17,940 nucleotides of DNA from Cyclobacteriaceae bacterium (GCA_015492915.1 WGED01000066.1:1-17940), one strand, 5' to 3'; shown: positions 1-6,860, counted from the first letter of the stretch. Notes: a model not told the origin generated them from the letters alone. Program-made: numbers and translations.

Positions 1-1
1 T

Positions 2-31
2 AAGAACGGGGGCCGGAAGAGAGGACTGTGA
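2..31 (+). other. possible 3' tail of an upstream gene
   Basis: The frame beginning at base 2 is open to a TGA at 29-31 and reads KNGGRKRGL. It could be the basic C-terminal tail of a gene to the left of the window. Another frame has TAA at 1-3, so the upstream gene may equally end there. Nothing identifies the product. Confidence 0.15.
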
Positions 32-40
32 CTGTAGTCG

Positions 41-52
41 CTTTGCGCAAAG
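41..52. repeat. 12-base perfect palindrome upstream of the ompH-like promoter
   Basis: The sequence CTTTGCGCAAAG is a perfect inverted repeat ending 37 bases before the -7 box at 90-97. Its position would suit an operator or an upstream activator site. There is no second copy in the window to support regulation, so this is only a candidate. Confidence 0.3.
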
Positions 53-89
53 TATTGATAAATTGAATTTTATGTTTACGATCTTTCTT

Positions 90-97
90 TATCTTTG
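90..97 (+). promoter_or_regulatory. Bacteroidota -7 promoter box for the OmpH-like gene
   Basis: TATCTTTG matches the Bacteroidota -7 consensus TAnnTTTG exactly. A possible TTG of a -33 element lies at 63-65, but with 24 bases between the two it is on the long side. Transcription would begin near 102-105. This makes the TTG at 95 unusable as a start codon and points to GTG at 125. Confidence 0.6.
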
Positions 98-124
98 CAG
101 GCTCAAATCAAAAAATTAAAAGTT

Positions 125-772
125 GTGAAAAATTTATCTATTGTATTGAATGTCGTATTGCTCATTGCGGTGATCGTGTTGTATGTCTTGCATTTCACCG
201 GAGAGACAAAAAAGGAGGAAGTGGCTGAAACGGAGCAAGCTCCCACGGAATCACAATTCAGTAACTTGTCCATCGCGTATGTCAATTCCGATTCGCTGTT
301 GAAAAATTATGATTTTTTCAAGAAAATCGAGAAGGACCTTACCGCCAAGCGTGACAAGCTCAACAAGGAATATCAGAACAGGGCAATGGGCCTGCAAAAG
401 GAAATTGAGAATTTTCAGCGTACTGCCGGCAATATGACCATCAGCCAGGCAAGGGCTGTCGAGGAGGATCTTAAGAAAAAGCAGCAAAACCTCATGATGT
501 ATCAGGATCAGCTCACGCAGCAACTGATGAAAGATGAGGCTGATAAGAATGCCGAATTATATGACAAGGTTTCCGAATATCTTCGTGAGTATGGAAAGAA
601 CAAAAACCTCCATATCGTACTCACCTACACCAAAGGCAGCGGTATCCTGTATGCGGACGACATGCTCGATATCACCGATGAGGTAATCGCCGGTTTGAAT
701 GAAGCGTATCAGCAGGCTAACGGAACCGAAAAGACCGGAGAAAAGAAAGCCGAAGACAACAGCTCAAAGTAA
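125..772 (+). CDS. OmpH/Skp-family periplasmic chaperone
   Basis: OmpH/Skp proteins are periplasmic trimeric chaperones that hold unfolded outer-membrane proteins. With the GTG start the protein has 215 residues. An uncleaved-looking hydrophobic anchor lies at about residues 4-22 (SIVLNVVLLIAVIVLYVLHF region), followed by an acidic linker. The family body begins at IAYVNSDSLLKNYDFF (about 50-65). A long charged helical arm covers about 65-150, and the closing block contains GILYADDMLDITDEVI (about 175-190). The tail is lysine- and glutamate-rich. GTG at 125 is preferred over TTG at 95 because the latter lies inside the -7 box and because KNLSIVLNVVLL right after the start is typical for Bacteroidota members. 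The gene has its own promoter and terminator, so it looks monocistronic. Whether it stays anchored in the inner membrane is an inference. Confidence 0.88.
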   Translation: MKNLSIVLNVVLLIAVIVLYVLHFTGETKKEEVAETEQAPTESQFSNLSIAYVNSDSLLKNYDFFKKIEKDLTAKRDKLNKEYQNRAMGLQKEIENFQRTAGNMTISQARAVEEDLKKKQQNLMMYQDQLTQQLMKDEADKNAELYDKVSEYLREYGKNKNLHIVLTYTKGSGILYADDMLDITDEVIAGLNEAYQQANGTEKTGEKKAEDNSSK

Positions 773-786
773 AATATTTCTTTCGT

Positions 787-818
787 AAAAAGCCCTACAT
801 GAATTCCAGGGCTTTTTT
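787..818 (+). terminator. intrinsic terminator after the OmpH-like gene
   Basis: A ten-base-pair stem joins AAAAAGCCCT (787-796) to AGGGCTTTTT (808-817) around an 11-base loop, and the right arm runs straight into a T tract. It lies 14 bases after the stop codon at 770-772. Confidence 0.85.
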
Positions 819-844
819 GTTTTTATCCAATATTTCTGATATCC

Positions 845-1087
845 ATGGACAGAGATCAGATCATCAACTCCTGGCTGCGCCTTTCGTTTGTTGCAAGCCT
901 TACCCTGGGGTTAGCACCCTTCGTTCCCGAGCCGCATATCATAGGCAAGGTCCGGTGGGTATGGGGTGGTGCTGTCGGCATGCAACCGATGGATTGGTTT
1001 GACTTTTTCCTGCACGGCACGCCATGGTTTTTGCTCATAATTTTTGGCGTTGCCAGGATCACTCGCATGGTGACGGGTAAAAAATAG
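845..1087 (+). CDS. small conserved two-helix membrane protein, function unknown
   Basis: This 80-residue protein has hydrophobic stretches at about residues 10-26 and 58-74. Between them lies a strongly patterned loop with PEPHIIGKVRWVWGG (28-42) and GMQPMDWFDFFLHGTPW (45-61). From memory, short proteins with PEPH...GK...GG...MDWFD...HGTPW are widespread and sometimes carry the label RND transporter, which a protein this small cannot justify. The conserved Trp, His, Pro and Asp residues suggest a functional loop at the membrane face. The ATG follows the terminator at 787-818 closely; a one-mismatch -7 box (TATTTCTG, 831-838) lies just before it. The gene converges on proA, 15 bases away. I do not know its role. 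Confidence 0.72.
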   Translation: MDRDQIINSWLRLSFVASLTLGLAPFVPEPHIIGKVRWVWGGAVGMQPMDWFDFFLHGTPWFLLIIFGVARITRMVTGKK

Positions 1088-1102
1088 CCGTTTTCTCATA
1101 GA

Positions 1103-2350
1103 TCAGGGTCTTGTCTGGCCGTTTCCCCTGATGATCCACTTATAACTTGTCAGTTCTTCCAGCGCCATCGGACCTCTGGCATGGAGCTTTTGTGTGCTGA
1201 TACCGATCTCCGCGCCGAGGCCAAACTGCGCCCCGTCAGTAAAGGCGGTAGAAGCATTGGCATAGACAGAGGAAGCATCCACACTTTTGAAGAATTTTTC
1301 TATAGCTTCAGCATCTTCGGCGACGATCGCCTCGCTGTGCTTCGAACTGTAGCGGCTTATGTGATCCAGCGCTTCGTCGATGTCATTGACGGTTTTTACT
1401 GACATTTTATAATCCAGAAATTCGGTGCCGTAGTGTGAGTCATCAGCTAACTGCAAAAGTTCAGCAGGGTAATGTCCTCTGAGCACATCCAGTGCAGGCT
1501 GGTCGGCAAAGATCTGTACATTTTTTTCGCTGAGCGGTTCAGTGATTGATGGTAAATCAGACAGGCGGTCGCGGTGAATGACGAGGCAATCGAGCGCGTT
1601 GCACACACTCACCCTTCTGGTTTTTGCATTATGCACAATGTGGACGGCCTTTTCGAGGTCAGCGGATTTATCGATGTAGGTGTGCACGATGCCGGCGCCG
1701 GTCTCGATCACAGGGACTTTGGCATTGTTTCTTACATAATTGATCAGGTTCTGACTGCCGCGCGGTATGATGATATCGACATAATCCACGGCATTGAGCA
1801 GGGCTGCCGTCGCTTCCCTGTCGGCCGGGAGCAAGGCAAGGATATTTTCGTCGAGATTATATTTCCGGGTCACTTCCCTGATGATCTTTACGATAGCGAT
1901 ATTGGAATATTCTGCATCGCTGCCCCCTTTGAGAACGCAGGCATTGCCCGACTTGATACAGAGGGAAAAAACATCGAAAGTCACATTGGGACGGGCCTCG
2001 TAAATAATGCCTACCACGCCGAGCGGCACGGATATCTTCGTGAGTTCAAGGCCATTTTCATGCTTTCTCCGGTCAAGGATACGGCCGAGCGGAGAGGGGA
2101 GGTCCGAAACATTCACAAGGTCGCCTGCAATGTCCCTGATGCGCTGTTCCGTCAGTTTCAGCCGGTCATATTTCGGATCCGATTCCGGCATACGCGCCAG
2201 GTCTCTGGCATTTTCCTTCAAAATAAATTCGGTATTGTCAACGGCAGCCTGCGCGAGGTCTTTCAACAGGCTGTTTACAGTCGCTTCTTCTACCAGGGCC
2301 AGTTTCCTGCTCGCTTGTGCTACGTCCCTGAAAATATGGTCTAAACTCAT
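1103..2350 (-). CDS. proA: glutamate-5-semialdehyde dehydrogenase (gamma-glutamyl phosphate reductase)
   Basis: ProA reduces gamma-glutamyl phosphate to glutamate-5-semialdehyde with NADPH, the second step of proline synthesis in the cytoplasm. The 415 residues match the usual family length. Recognisable blocks are GVVGIIYEARPNVT (111-124), the GNACVLKGGSDA cofactor loop (135-146), IIIPRGSQNLINYV (193-206), VPVIETGAGIVHTYID (212-227), the catalytic-cysteine region RRVSVCNALDC with Cys250, and the C-terminal FGLGAEIGISTQKLHARGP (376-394). The ATG follows the proB stop after 19 bases, so the two form a proBA operon. A -7 box inside the last codons of proB may allow independent expression. proC is not in the window. 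Confidence 0.97.
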   Translation of the reverse strand: MSLDHIFRDVAQASRKLALVEEATVNSLLKDLAQAAVDNTEFILKENARDLARMPESDPKYDRLKLTEQRIRDIAGDLVNVSDLPSPLGRILDRRKHENGLELTKISVPLGVVGIIYEARPNVTFDVFSLCIKSGNACVLKGGSDAEYSNIAIVKIIREVTRKYNLDENILALLPADREATAALLNAVDYVDIIIPRGSQNLINYVRNNAKVPVIETGAGIVHTYIDKSADLEKAVHIVHNAKTRRVSVCNALDCLVIHRDRLSDLPSITEPLSEKNVQIFADQPALDVLRGHYPAELLQLADDSHYGTEFLDYKMSVKTVNDIDEALDHISRYSSKHSEAIVAEDAEAIEKFFKSVDASSVYANASTAFTDGAQFGLGAEIGISTQKLHARGPMALEELTSYKWIIRGNGQTRP

Positions 2351-2369
2351 GGTTTTTCGGTTAAAAAAT

Positions 2370-3437
2370 TCAATGCAAATATAAATGATCGTAGTGGATA
2401 ACGGGTTTCTGATTTTTCATGCCTATGACGGCCCTGGCTTTCTCGCTCCCGTAACGGCACTGGCCGAGGCCCAGCTCTTTGTGATGCTCATCGAGAATCC
2501 TGATAATGTCGCCGCGCTTAAATTCCCCTTTAACACCCAGGACGCCCACAGGCAGCAAACTCGCTGCATTTTTGGAGAGTAGTTTTCGTTTGGCGCCCTC
2601 GTTGATCACCACATATCCTTTGGCGTGCGACTGCGAGGTGGCGATCCATTTTTTTCTGTTGGAAGGACTTTTCTTTTCAGGTTTGAAGAATGTGCCGATT
2701 TTTTCGCCTTCGTTCAGCCTGACGATGATATTCTCTTCTTTTCCATCGGCGATGACCACCGGGATGCCCATGCGCGCCACTTTTTGTGCAGTATGAAATT
2801 TTGTGATAATACCGCCGCGTCCGAAACCGGAGGCGGAATTTCCCGAAAGGGCAGGGGGACGCATTGTACTGTCTACCTCGGCTATGAGTTTGGCGTCTTT
2901 TTCATCCGGGTTGGCGTCATAGATGCCGGCGACATTGGTAAGAATGTACAGGGTGTCCACATTGAGCATGGCGGAGATAAGGCCTGCCAGTTCGTCGTTG
3001 TCCGTAAACATAAGCTCCGTAATGGAAATCACATCATTTTCATTGACGATCGGGATAATGCTGTTGTCGAGTAAGGCGTTGAGGCAGTTTTGCATGTTGA
3101 GGTAGTGATGCCTGTCTTTGAAATCCTGCCTGGTAACTAGTACTTGTGAGCACAGCATCCCGAGCTCACCGAACAAGTTGGAATAAAGATTAATCAGCCT
3201 GATCTGGCCGAGAGAAGAGAGCAACTGACGCTCCGCCACGGTGTCGAGTTTTTTGTTTGAAGTAAATATGCCCCTGCCTGCCGCTACAGCGCCGGAAGAA
3301 ACCAATATGATCTTTTTGCCTGCCTTTATCAGTTCCCCGATCTGACGCGTAATGCTTTTGATCAGTTTTTCATTAGGCAGTCCGTTTTCCCCAGTGAGTA
3401 CGTTTGATCCTATTTTTACGCAGATTCTGTTGTCCAA
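2370..3437 (-). CDS. proB: glutamate 5-kinase with C-terminal PUA domain
   Basis: ProB phosphorylates glutamate with ATP, the committed and normally proline-inhibited step of proline synthesis. The 355-residue protein has an amino-acid-kinase domain at about 1-255: KIGSNVLTG (8-16), VSSGAVAAGR (46-55), PIVNENDVIS (129-138), FTDNDELAGLIS (144-155), LTNVAGIYDANP (166-177) and GRGGIITKFHTA (206-217). A PUA domain follows at about 270-350. The start is TTG at 3437: no ATG lies in frame between the upstream stop (3459-3461) and the first conserved residues, and the family has only a few residues before the KIGSNVL block. The stop lies 19 bases before proA. The upstream gene ends 14 bases away, so proB sits inside a cluster with the thioesterase and an unknown protein. 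Confidence 0.95.
   Translation of the reverse strand: MDNRICVKIGSNVLTGENGLPNEKLIKSITRQIGELIKAGKKIILVSSGAVAAGRGIFTSNKKLDTVAERQLLSSLGQIRLINLYSNLFGELGMLCSQVLVTRQDFKDRHHYLNMQNCLNALLDNSIIPIVNENDVISITELMFTDNDELAGLISAMLNVDTLYILTNVAGIYDANPDEKDAKLIAEVDSTMRPPALSGNSASGFGRGGIITKFHTAQKVARMGIPVVIADGKEENIIVRLNEGEKIGTFFKPEKKSPSNRKKWIATSQSHAKGYVVINEGAKRKLLSKNAASLLPVGVLGVKGEFKRGDIIRILDEHHKELGLGQCRYGSEKARAVIGMKNQKPVIHYDHLYLH
2376..2383 (-). promoter_or_regulatory. candidate internal -7 box for proA, within the end of proB
   Basis: On the minus strand the sequence reads TATATTTG, an exact TAnnTTTG match. It covers the last Tyr-Leu codons of proB. A start near 2369-2371 would leave a leader of about 20 bases before the proA ATG. 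I see no clear -33 box, and an exact match in AT-rich coding sequence can arise by chance. Confidence 0.35.
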
Positions 3438-3451
3438 TGTATGCTGACCGG

Positions 3452-3976
3452 TTAGATGTTAAACATGGATTTCAAAGCATTCCACAGCTTACGTTTTTTC
3501 TGACGGTCTCCGGCAATGTCTTTCAATGATTCGGCATAGAGCATTTTCACGTTGTCCTCTTTGATTATTTGATATTGGCCGTATGAGCGGGGCGCCAGTG
3601 TTTTCTGATCCCCGAAAAACACCAGATATTCATGTGTTACCTCATCCCTGATTTGCCGGTATGGAAATTTTGCACAATTGGCCACAGCGATATCCTGCCT
3701 GCCCAGCCGTAGTCCGCTCTCAATGATTTTCATTAGAAACTCATGATCATCCTTATTGAGAAATTCACTGTCCGTATCGTATGCTATGAAAAGAATGCCT
3801 TTTTCATTGGCGCCCCAGTATCTGACGGTCTCCGGCTCCGACACACCTGTTTCGGTATGCGTTTCCTCAACCGGGTTTGCGTCATCCACATAAGAATCCT
3901 TCACCGCTTCAGGTTCCTTGACCAGAAACAGATCTTCCGTATAAATATGTTTCAGATGTTCGAGTGGAATGTTCAT
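3452..3976 (-). CDS. uncharacterised protein, possibly UDG/HolD-like fold
   Basis: This 174-residue protein has no signal peptide or membrane segment. Residues 1-50 form an acidic low-complexity region. Residues 58-174 look folded: a hydrophobic strand (GILFIAYDTD, 60-69), FLMKIIESGLRLGRQDIAVAN (80-100), a second strand with EYLVFFGDQ (116-124), and a C-terminal block with SLKDIAGD followed by KRKLWNALKSMF (150-172). That order (strand, FL-x-KI helix, hydrophobic strand ending in N, strand with G, then a S-L block before K-x-x-W-x-x-L) resembles the uracil-DNA-glycosylase superfamily and the inactive HolD psi subunit of DNA polymerase III. The usual catalytic Asp/His motifs are not evident. 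Its ATG overlaps the thioesterase stop by four bases (ATGA, 3973-3976), so the two are translationally coupled. The fold assignment is inference. Confidence 0.75.
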   Translation of the reverse strand: MNIPLEHLKHIYTEDLFLVKEPEAVKDSYVDDANPVEETHTETGVSEPETVRYWGANEKGILFIAYDTDSEFLNKDDHEFLMKIIESGLRLGRQDIAVANCAKFPYRQIRDEVTHEYLVFFGDQKTLAPRSYGQYQIIKEDNVKMLYAESLKDIAGDRQKKRKLWNALKSMFNI

Positions 3977-4494
3977 TCTAACCCGAAGATTGATTTCAGT
4001 TCAAGTGCGTCTTTCGGTTTCATTCTGCCGGCAAAGATCAGGCGGAGTTGCCTTCTCCGGAGCGCTCCCTCATAGAGTTCTTTTTCTTCGTCCGTTTCAG
4101 GTACAGCTTCCGGCACCGGTTGAGGCATGCCTTTTTCATCGATCGCCACAAAGGTAAAAAAAGCACTGTTGCTAATAAACTTTTTTTTGCTCGTCATATC
4201 CTCGGCTGTCACTTCGATGAACACTTCCATGGACGATTTGAAGGCCCTCGTTACCTTGGCGCGCAGGGTGACGAGGCTGCCGAGCGGTATGGGTTGTTTG
4301 AAAGAAATATTATCTACCGAAGCCGTAACAACTTGTGTCCCCGTGTGTTTCATGGCGGCTATTCCCCCCGCGATGTCCATCCAGTACATGAGCACGCCGC
4401 CCATCAGGTTGTTGAAAGGATTGGTGTCGTTGGGCATGAGCAATTCATTCTTTTCAACGAACGAATCCTTCACGAATTTTTTAGGAGGTTTCAT
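3973..4494 (-). CDS. hot-dog acyl-CoA thioesterase
   Basis: It belongs to the YciA/BFIT-type acyl-CoA hydrolases, which cleave acyl-CoA thioesters in the cytoplasm. In the 173-residue protein the hot-dog signature is NPFNNLMGGVLMYWMDIAGG (25-44), with Asp40 in the place of the catalytic acid. It is followed by the strand block VTASVDNISFKQPIPLGSLV (56-75) and a second strand pair at 76-98. A charged helical C-terminal extension (about 140-173) goes beyond the hot-dog core. The substrate chain length cannot be read from the sequence. A -7 box at 4536-4543 precedes it, and its stop overlaps the next gene, so it probably heads a cluster running on to proB and proA. Confidence 0.87.
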   Translation of the reverse strand: MKPPKKFVKDSFVEKNELLMPNDTNPFNNLMGGVLMYWMDIAGGIAAMKHTGTQVVTASVDNISFKQPIPLGSLVTLRAKVTRAFKSSMEVFIEVTAEDMTSKKKFISNSAFFTFVAIDEKGMPQPVPEAVPETDEEKELYEGALRRRQLRLIFAGRMKPKDALELKSIFGLE

Positions 4495-4535
4495 GGATTT
4501 TTAATGATTTTTTGTGCTCATCATTCAGTTGCCTG

Positions 4536-4543
4536 CAAAAGTA
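4536..4543 (-). promoter_or_regulatory. -7 promoter box for the thioesterase-proBA cluster
   Basis: The minus strand reads TACTTTTG, an exact TAnnTTTG match, in the 85-base gap between pcm and the thioesterase. Transcription would begin near 4530, giving a leader of about 35 bases. The -33 region is only a weak CTTTAT. Confidence 0.55.
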
Positions 4544-4579
4544 CGATATTAACCTGTAATATTCTTATAAAGCTTTTTT

Positions 4580-5233
4580 TCACTTTCTCCAACCGTGCTT
4601 GCCCACCAGCGGCACGAATCTGAAGTAATCGTGCTTTTCGGTTTTCAGCTTACCGTCTGAATCTTTGGTGATCCTAAGCATCTCCTGGTGGTCTTCGCCG
4701 CCGACGGGGATCACGAGAATGCCTCCGGGAGTCAGTTGATCGATAAGCGCTTCGGGTACGGTCGGCGCACCTGCAGTAACGATTATTTTGTCATAGGGCG
4801 CGAAAGTGGGCCATCCTTTGGTGCCGTCGCCAAGGTGAAAATGAGGACGGTAACCCATGGACCGTAATTGTACTTTTGCCTGGTCATACAATTTTTTGTT
4901 GTACTCGATGGTGAAGACATTCGCACCCAGCTCCATAAGGATGCAACACTGGTATCCCGAGCCTGTACCTATCTCCAGCACTTTGTCGCCGGGCTTTATG
5001 TTGAGCAGTTGTGTCTGCACTGCCACGGTATACGGTTGCGAAATGGTTTGTCCTTCACCGATGGGGAAGGCCTTGTCCTGATAAGCATGTTCGAGAAAAG
5101 CCTGTTCAAAGAAAAAATGACGCGGGACGGCTTCGACAGCCTTCAGCACTGCTTCGTCATTAATACCCTTACTGACCAGCGTCCTGATCAGTTGGCGGCG
5201 CATACCCTTGTGTCGGTAATTATCTTCGAACAT
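4580..5233 (-). CDS. pcm: protein-L-isoaspartate O-methyltransferase
   Basis: PCMT uses S-adenosylmethionine to methylate isoaspartyl residues in damaged proteins so that they can revert to aspartate. The 217-residue length is typical. Signature blocks are the substrate-side IGEGQTISQPYTVAVQ (58-73) with Ser65, the SAM-binding VLEIGTGSGYQ (85-95), the acidic motif-II residue Glu110, LGDGTKGWP (134-142), DKIIVTAGAP (148-157), PGGILVIPVG (169-178) and the closing RFVPLVGKHGW (205-215). The ATG at 5233 gives the expected N-terminus. It lies in the same direction as the downstream thioesterase cluster, but an 85-base gap with its own -7 box suggests separate transcription. Confidence 0.95.
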   Translation of the reverse strand: MFEDNYRHKGMRRQLIRTLVSKGINDEAVLKAVEAVPRHFFFEQAFLEHAYQDKAFPIGEGQTISQPYTVAVQTQLLNIKPGDKVLEIGTGSGYQCCILMELGANVFTIEYNKKLYDQAKVQLRSMGYRPHFHLGDGTKGWPTFAPYDKIIVTAGAPTVPEALIDQLTPGGILVIPVGGEDHQEMLRITKDSDGKLKTEKHDYFRFVPLVGKHGWRK

Positions 5234-5474
5234 ACCTTAAAAATTTGCCTGAATTTATAGCATAGGTTCGGAAATTCCTCACTTGTTCCTTAAGTATTCA
5301 ATATAAAAATACATCACGAGTTTGAGATCAAAATCCGTAAGGCCTCAATGATTTGGTACATTTTCATGAATTGCTTCCAAGCATATCTTTAATTGCGCGA
5401 TGTAAGATCTTTAAAAATTAGTCACTTATCCATATCTTCGGGTATCAATAGCTGGGAACAATTTTTTTCGGGTC
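5234..5474. promoter_or_regulatory. divergent intergenic region between pcm and the LytTR gene
   Basis: This 241-base AT-rich spacer must hold promoters for both divergent genes. Toward the LytTR gene, TATCTTCG (5433-5440) differs from the -7 consensus at one position, and TATCTTTA at 5384-5391 is another one-mismatch candidate. No exact TAnnTTTG box faces pcm. No hairpin terminator or reading frame of note is present. Confidence 0.35.
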
Positions 5475-6167
5475 ATGAATTTGAATTGCATAGTGGTGGA
5501 TGATGATGAGATGTCGCGGAAGGTCATCACTCATTTTGTAGCTAAAACTAAATTTTTGCGTTGCGCCAGGGAGTTTGACAATGCCATCGATGCGCTGAAT
5601 TATGTGGATGAGGAGCATGTGGATGTCGTGTACCTCGATATCAGAATGCCGGAAATGTCGGGCATGGATTTTATCAGTGCGATGGGCAAGGATATCGATG
5701 TTATTCTGATAACGGCGGAGGAGAAATATGCTGTGGAGGCCTTTGAAAAAAAGGTGACCGATTATCTCGTAAAACCCATCGAATACCCGAGGTTTTTGCA
5801 GGCGTCGGAAAAAGCCCGTGAAAATGTGAAGAACAAGCGGGCGGCTACCATGAACAGGGGGGAGTTTTATGTGCGAACTGATGCACGAATTGTCCGTATT
5901 CCATATGACAATATCCTTTTTGTTGAAGCGCTGGCCGATTATATCATTATTCAGACGGCAACAAAAAAACACATCGTGCACTATACCATGAAAGGTATTG
6001 CAGAGCGGCTTCCCGGTGAGCAGTTTGTGCGCACCCATCGTTCCTATATCATCAATCTCGATAAGATCGAAGCGCTGGAAGACAACTCGTTGCTGATAGG
6101 GGAAAAATACATACCTATCGGCGCATCGTACCGGGATGCGCTTTTCGACAGGCTCAATTTTTTATAA
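5475..6167 (+). CDS. LytTR-family response regulator
   Basis: This is a two-component transcription regulator of 230 residues. The receiver domain (about 3-118) has the acidic pocket VVDDDE (7-12), phosphoacceptor Asp55 in YLDIRMPEMSG, Thr80 in ILITAEE and Lys100 in YLVKPIE. The LytTR DNA-binding domain (about 128-230) shows IPYDNILFVEALADYIII (142-159), then HIVHYTMKGIAERLP (166-180) and FVRTHRSYIINLDKIE (184-199), the typical Bacteroidota arrangement. No LytS-type histidine kinase is next to it, so it is an orphan here. Its stop overlaps the end of the convergent PAP2 gene by 14 bases (6154-6167). Confidence 0.93.
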   Translation: MNLNCIVVDDDEMSRKVITHFVAKTKFLRCAREFDNAIDALNYVDEEHVDVVYLDIRMPEMSGMDFISAMGKDIDVILITAEEKYAVEAFEKKVTDYLVKPIEYPRFLQASEKARENVKNKRAATMNRGEFYVRTDARIVRIPYDNILFVEALADYIIIQTATKKHIVHYTMKGIAERLPGEQFVRTHRSYIINLDKIEALEDNSLLIGEKYIPIGASYRDALFDRLNFL

Positions 6168-6735
6168 GCGGCTCAGTCCGTACCCTGAAATAGACCTCCG
6201 AAACAATTCCAAACATCAGCCATCCGGCGAGGATACCAACCAATGCCCCTGTTACGATATCGCCCGGGTAATGTACACCGACCATGATCCTGCTGAAAGC
6301 TACAGCCGCCGCCCAGACAAAGATGATTCCGACCCATCTGCTGTAATATCTGAAAGTCAGCCACACGAAGGTGGCAATGCCGAATGAGTTTGCCGAATGG
6401 CCGGAAGCATATCCGAATTGTCCTCCGCAGCCCTTGACGACATGTACCAGGTGTCCGATTTCGCCGTCGTGGCAGGGTCGGAGTCGCTCAAAGAAGGGTT
6501 TCATGAGCGAAGAAGTTATCTGATCGGCAATGAGGATGGTAAGCAAAATGCCGGCGATCAGCCAGATGCTGTCGCGCCTGAATGCTTTGATAAGCATGAA
6601 AACCAGTAATACATAAAGGGGTATCCATGTCTGTGAATATGTGATCCAGTACCATATTTCATCCGACAAGGGGGAGTGCTTGCCATTGAAAAATAAAAAC
6701 AGTTGTTTGTCAATGCCGTCTAACCAGTCCGTCAT
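6154..6735 (-). CDS. PAP2-family membrane phosphatase
   Basis: This 193-residue integral membrane protein carries the three phosphatase motifs of the PAP2 superfamily: KPFFERLRP (79-87), YASGHS (109-114, with Ala in place of the usual Pro before SGH) and SRIMVGVHYPGD (148-159). Helices lie at about 36-50, 56-76, 115-130, 134-148 and 160-180. Family members dephosphorylate undecaprenyl pyrophosphate, phosphatidate or lipid A phosphate at the outer face of the inner membrane; the sequence does not fix the substrate. It lies in the same direction as tamL but 125 bases downstream. It overlaps the LytTR gene tail to tail by 14 bases. Confidence 0.92.
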   Translation of the reverse strand: MTDWLDGIDKQLFLFFNGKHSPLSDEIWYWITYSQTWIPLYVLLVFMLIKAFRRDSIWLIAGILLTILIADQITSSLMKPFFERLRPCHDGEIGHLVHVVKGCGGQFGYASGHSANSFGIATFVWLTFRYYSRWVGIIFVWAAAVAFSRIMVGVHYPGDIVTGALVGILAGWLMFGIVSEVYFRVRTEPLIKN

Positions 6736-6860
6736 AATTTAACTATTAAAAAATTGTCTGTTTTTCATGAGATATCTTTAGTTTTTCATATCCGGTTAAC
6801 CCTGTTGGCTTCATGGGTTTTTAATGATTTTTATCCTGTTGTCAGCCGGCAGGACCTGCA

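Noticed and set aside
1574..2344. 256-codon plus-strand frame
   Set aside because: It lies wholly antisense to proA, whose family motifs are unmistakable; it shows no domain pattern.
2625..3074. 149-codon plus-strand frame
   Set aside because: It is antisense to proB, which is certain.
4048..4623. 191-codon plus-strand frame
   Set aside because: It is antisense to the thioesterase and the pcm 3' end, without a plausible start or domain.
5445..6038. 197-codon minus-strand frame
   Set aside because: It is antisense to the LytTR regulator and has no recognisable features.
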